Source: Diphasiastrum complanatum (Eukaryota; Streptophyta; Lycopodiopsida; Lycopodiales; Lycopodiaceae). From it: a DNA stretch of 64,000 nt. Below the pieces are notes generated by a model. The model did not search any database. It saw nothing but the letters and a program-made list of their open reading frames with translations, and was not told the origin of the DNA. Positions 59,523 to 64,000 of the stretch are shown one piece after another. The position numbers and the translations under genes are program-made. Every line of letters starts with the position of its first letter. The first letter of the stretch is position 1. The stretch is taken from contig CM055113.1 in the NCBI GenBank assembly GCA_029204225.1, positions 15,516,971 through 15,580,970 of the forward strand, read 5' to 3'.

Positions 59523-60420
59523 TTCATCTTGACGACAATAGTTCACACACTATTGAAGGTGAAGTCACAATAAGATTGAGCTTCCAAGCATGATCAGTTC
59601 AAGTTACTACTGGATGTTATGTATGTACCAAAATTGTTAACAAATCTGTTATCAATAAGCAAATTTACTAATTTAGATCAGAGGATAGAATTTGAATCTA
59701 ATTAATGCATAATTCTTGAGAGGACAAATAAGATCCTTGCACTCAAACAGAGACATGGATACTTAAATATAGATTGATTTATTGTTCTTATGAGACAAGT
59801 CAAGTCTTAAATACTTCTCTTCTAGTCAATAAAACATTACTTTGGCACTATAGGCTACGTCACTTGAATCATACATTTGTATCAAATAGTCCCTAGTACT
59901 TGATGTCAATTATCTAGACAAGAGTCCTTGTCTGTCATAGCTGCATTGTCAGATTCCATTTAGATCAAGTCATAAGCATGTAACAACAAGTGTTCTAGAT
60001 GTTGTTCATTCAGATATATGTGGCCCAATGCAAATCTTATCTTTGGTTGGTACAAAGTTCATTTATTACTTTTATATATGAATTTTTGAGAAAAATAGCT
60101 GTTTATTTTAATAAGCAAAAATTGAAAGCTAACAACCTCTTTACACAATTCAATGAGCATGTAGAACTCGAAACTAATAATAGAATCAAAGCGTTGAGTT
60201 CAGACAACAATGGTAAATACATCTCAACCAAATTCAAAGAGTATTGCCTTAGCATAAACATTGAGAAACACTTTCTTACTTCTTATTCACCTTAGTCGAA
60301 TGGACTTACTAGGAGAAAGAATCGGACCTTAGTCAAAGCGGCTAAGTGTATGCTTGCTCACGTGACACCACCTAAGTTCTTTTGGACTTAAGCTATTTCC
60401 ACTACAGCTTATATTTATCC
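59523..60420 (+). pseudogene. Copia GAG-pre-integrase and integrase relic, copy B
   Basis: Orthologue of 18543-19440 with the same frameshifts and the same Arg in place of the catalytic Glu (LTRRKNRT), so both lesions precede the duplication. A 98-codon stretch (59999-60295) is open, with about half a dozen residue differences from copy A. Confidence 0.8.
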
Positions 60421-61840
60421 AAATCACTTTTAAGTTAACCAATAAATCCTTCATAAAAAGATCCGTTAACTCTGCAAGTATCAGTTCTAACAATACTTGA
60501 TCATATGTATATGTTCACCGACTAGGTTAAGTGCACCAAATAACCTAGTAATCATGAATACAGCATAGATCCATACAAGATTTAATCGTGCACATATGTG
60601 AATAATCTCACTATGACCCAGTACATACACATATGTCTTTATTTGGTAGATTTGTAACTGATCTACAAAGAAATTCTATTTCTCTTCAATAAATAACATA
60701 TATGAAAAATTCTTGAGACTAAGAACACATTCTCTCTCAAGAGTTTTCTAATCTCCTTACAACTTGGCACCAAAATTTCACCCAATCAACCCATCCTTGA
60801 TCCAAGTACTCCGACAAAGATTAGGTTGATTAAATATATGATCAAAATTACTTCTATCCCATAACAACTAGAATTAGTAGCTTCTGATCTGACTCAGTAA
60901 TACTTATAATGATTTCCAATTTCAATCCATCTCTAGTTCTAGATTGTTCAACACAATCTCTAAAAAATTTCTCTCAAATCTATACAACTGATAGTTCTTT
61001 TAATATAATCTTACTCATCACTTCACCCATCATTTTAAAAGAAATTTCCAATCGATGGAAGAGATGAAATAAAAATATCAAAATCGTGAAAAGTTAATAA
61101 TAAGCACCTTCCAAATAGGATTCACTCTATTATACACAGGACTTTTCCTCTAGATATTCTCAAGTTGAACACAAGTAACAGTAACTATTATCTATTTGAG
61201 ATGTATCTATGCATAAGAGAAATTGAAATTTCCAATATCTTGGAATATTTAAATTGCAAGCCTAATCCAAGTAGTAATTTACATGATTATGAACAGTCCT
61301 TCAGAAAAGAAATAATTCTTATACTGGACGGATCATATGAATATGAATTTAATTTGGTATCAATATTTGAGAAATTTAAAAGAATTAAGGGTTCTTAAAA
61401 AAATGAGAAATAGCTTTAAGGGCTCTCTGATTTTGCAAATTATGAGATACTATTAATGGGTCCGGACTAACCTCAAATTTTTTCAATATATCATTCAAGT
61501 AACCAATGGTCATTTTTTCTCATATCATGAATAGGTACTCAAATTTACCATTGACAATCAGATCTTTACAGTCCTAGAATTTGCTTTCCAAAATTACTGA
61601 TGTCCCATACCACCAATTCTTCTTTCCAAATAACCCTTAACCACCATATCTGATAATCTAGAATTCAACCAATTCATTCGGATACCCTATAACAGGTATA
61701 AGTACATATCAATATAACCAATCACTGGAGAATCAATAAATTTTATTTTCTGATAGATAACAATCCATTTACGAAAGGATGATCAAACCATAAGGCTTCA
61801 CACATGGAATACTGTCGGATCTTAAGTATCTCTGGTTATT
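60421..61840. other. AT-rich DNA, no confident gene
   Basis: Orthologue of 19441-20860. A 77-codon open frame at 61165-61398 is interrupted in copy A and is not a recognised family. Confidence 0.45.
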
Positions 61841-61850
61841 AAAAACTTTA

Positions 61851-62240
61851 TCAATCAAGGATCTTTATCCTTAAAAGAAATCCATTTACTGTACTAACAA
61901 TTTTTAGAATAAGAATTGACATAGCTAGTCTTGAAATGGATGCTTTTAGGTACAAAGGAGTGTCTGTCTCCTTGCGCAATAGAATCTCGTCTTGATCCAT
62001 CTCAAATTGTGTGTTATCTATTAGAAGATGTATGCGTAGCATCATTTACATTTGTTTCAAAGTAAGATTCAAACATATTTTGCATTGCTTCATCGTGTTG
62101 TACCTCATCATCATCATCATCATTGGAATCGAGTGCATTACTCTTTTATCCAATTGTATTTTCCTCTTGAATTTGTTTCATTCTTTGTTCTCTCATGTCT
62201 ATCAAAACTTGACATTGATTGTAACTAAACAGAGAAGGAT
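61851..62240 (-). pseudogene. Coding-like relic, possibly CACTA transposase, copy B
   Basis: Orthologue of 20893-21274, with a GAA to TAA change at about 62150 that shortens the upstream frame. The TDTPLYLKASISRL stretch is conserved. Confidence 0.35.
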
Positions 62241-62347
62241 CAACTCCATGGAAAGGCATTCGATTTATTGGTTACACACATTAAACAAATTCAAAAAGTG
62301 ACAAACATAGATTAACGAACATTATAATTAAAAACAATCATATAAAG

Positions 62348-62560
62348 TCAACAAACCTCAACGTCTTCCAAATTCGATGGTTGACCCTCATCTTTTTCGT
62401 CCAAACTTCCACAAATGATTTTCAACAATGCATCTTTCACGCATCTTTTGCCCATCACACTTGACGCATGTGCACCATATTTTATCTTGAAAATAGTTTT
62501 TCTGCGAGAAACAAAAATCAAGTACATGTCACTATTGTGCAAAAATACAAAAAGGACCAA
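62348..62560 (-). CDS. Unidentified minus-strand open frame, copy B
   Basis: Identical to 27424-27636. Here it is uninterrupted by the copia insertion and lies about 110 bp from the relic at 61851-62240, so the two may be exons of one gene. Confidence 0.3.
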   Translation of the reverse strand: MVLFVFLHNSDMYLIFVSRRKTIFKIKYGAHASSVMGKRCVKDALLKIICGSLDEKDEGQPSNLEDVEVC

Positions 62561-63257
62561 GAGTGGATCCTGATCTGATCCTCAAGAGGGATTGGTTGTC
62601 AGATTACTTGATCTATCAATCTACTTGAGATTAAAATCAATCTAGATCAATTCTAGACACAAAATCCTAACAAGAACAATCATTAATTGAAGGTAGGTGT
62701 ACTTTCTGGTTTCACACGTGTGAAACACTGTCTGAGTATGGACTCCAACCTGAAAATCAAGTACACATTGATAGAACCTCAAAACAATCAAAACAAATGT
62801 AGACAAATGGAGAGAATCACTCAAAATTGCTTCCAAAACCAAGATTGGTGTCTCACATTGATTATGGCCAAATGTGGCTCTATATATACAATAAGTGGGA
62901 GCTCGTGGTAGTGATCATCCCTATGATCCCACATGTGTGAAGGTGCTTTGTCATATGATGATTCATCATGCAAAACTGACACTTGGACAAAACCTTCTAT
63001 TTTGAGCACTTTTGGTCCATTTTCCTTCTATATGGAGATCTATTTGGATATCTTCTAGAAGTCAAAATTCGCCTACTTCAGCTTATTCCACACATGTGAG
63101 CTTTCCTCTACACATGGGATATGACAGCTAAGCAAAGGATGTGGCTCATGCAATCAATAGATTGATGCCATGTGTCATATGTCTAGAAAATTAGTTTTTG
63201 GCCTTTTTAGCCACTAGAACTTGAATTAAATCATATGTACAACCTATATGATTATGG

Positions 63258-63735
63258 ACTTAGAATTTGCTTTGCACAGGAACACAGATCATGCTACACA
63301 ATAACACAGACAGAAAATCACTCTCCTCAGCAAGCTCACATAGCAACTGTATTTCTCAAAATGAAATTACACTGTACATATAGTTGTTCACTCAGGCAAC
63401 TCATGCATGACCTAGGTTGCCGTTGGCGGGACGCGTGTCCCGTCGACTTGCCTCGTGGCGAGGCCAACTGATCCTTATCCACTGATAGGACCCACTTACA
63501 GTCACACAGTGATTCTAGCTTTAATTCTAACTCTCTCCTTTAAAGTAGAGTCACTTTTTATACAGTCATATACATAGCTTCAAAGTCAACAAACTTTAAA
63601 TACAGAAAGTTTTGATCTAAATTTATCAAACTTTTCTCCAATAAGTGGCTTAGTGAAAATATCAGCTAGTTGTTCTTCTGTGCTACAATGAACAACATGA
63701 ATTTCACGATTAGCCGTCTTTCACGTATGAAGTGA
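63258..63735 (-). mobile_element. Truncated copia fragment (same family as the 6-kb element)
   Basis: The LTR 63258-63532 (ACTTAGAATTTGC...TTCTAACT on the plus strand) is followed by the purine tract and about 200 bp equivalent to 21562-21770, including the last RNase H codons. It stops abruptly at about 63735, where copy A-like sequence (29264 onward) resumes. It replaces about 930 bp of copy A (28331-29263). Confidence 0.88.
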
Positions 63736-64000
63736 TATAAACTTGTGATATGATTCTACAAATGTAATTTGTGACTTTCAAGAGACTAGATTTGAACATT
63801 TTCAATAATCTAGAATGATCTAAAAAAGAACTAGCTCACAAACCTAAGAATCAATCTTCACACTAATGACTAGTCACTTGGAAACATTGCTTTGATCACT
63901 AAGACAAAAGTGCACAATCTTTGAATCAAATCACAAAAGAAATCAGATCCAATCTCCTATTGGACTCATCAAATACCAGTGACTCTTTCTTTTGAAAATT

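Larger units (their letters stand above)
46033..64000 (+). repeat. Large direct duplication, copy B
   Basis: Collinear partner of 4408-29526, running off the window end. It retains the full beta-helix gene, the empty site for the 6-kb copia element and a longer RT relic at its left border. It lacks most of the 15.2-18.5-kb LTR element and carries an LTR fragment at 63258-63735. Confidence 0.92.

Overview
This is 64 kb of a plant nuclear genome dominated by decayed transposable elements. The evidence for a land plant is: many Ty1-copia relics primed by initiator-Met tRNA (TGGTATCAGAGC-type binding sites), a fragment of a TMK-type leucine-rich-repeat receptor kinase, a Helitron-type helicase end, long CT/GA and AT dinucleotide tracts, and AT-rich intergenic DNA with almost no host genes. 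The low gene density and unusual repeats would fit a seed-free plant such as a fern or lycophyte, but that is inference. No rRNA, tRNA, CRISPR or bacterial-style operon was seen.

The main architectural feature is a large direct duplication. Copy A (4408-29526) and copy B (46033 to the window end) are collinear, offset by about 41.6 kb at the left and 34.5 kb at the right. Each carries, in order: a plus-strand copia RT/RNase H end with its 3' LTR, a minus-strand copia gag with its 5' LTR, a long non-coding stretch, a right-handed beta-helix (pectate-lyase-superfamily-like) gene, diverged tandem repeats, an LTR, a copia integrase relic and unidentified minus-strand coding-like pieces. Differences between copies are informative. 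Copy A has a 6-kb copia element (21284-27312) with a perfect target-site duplication whose empty site is present in copy B. Copy A lost the 5' half of the beta-helix gene. Copy B lost a 3.8-kb block holding most of a non-coding LTR element, and had about 0.9 kb replaced by an LTR fragment.

The only convincingly intact host-type gene is the intronless 520-codon beta-helix gene of copy B (53681-55243). Its copy A relative (about 9671-10467) keeps only the last 265 codons, at essentially perfect identity, although the flanking DNA has clearly diverged.

Layout: 1-3.4 kb, degenerate plus-strand copia relic; 3.4-4.4 kb, unassigned; 4.4-29.5 kb, duplication copy A; 29.5-32 kb, AT-rich DNA with the TMK kinase fragment on the minus strand; 32-33.65 kb, plus-strand copia gag/protease/integrase relic between CT tracts; 33.65-34.93 kb, a higher-order satellite with CT tracts; 35-37.5 kb, unidentified coding-like pieces; 37.6-40.5 kb, at least six ~70-bp fold-back repeats around a Ser/Pro-rich ORF; 41.2-42.1 kb, degenerate tandem repeats running into the Helitron helicase end; 42.8-44.2 kb, GA tracts; 44.5-45.8 kb, a mosaic relic with one arm inverted relative to copy A; 46-64 kb, duplication copy B.

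I found no multi-gene system that works as a unit. The most unusual signals are the ~70-bp fold-back family, the CT-embedded higher-order satellite, the patchy near-identity between duplicate copies, and the helicase reading frame that continues into tandem repeats.
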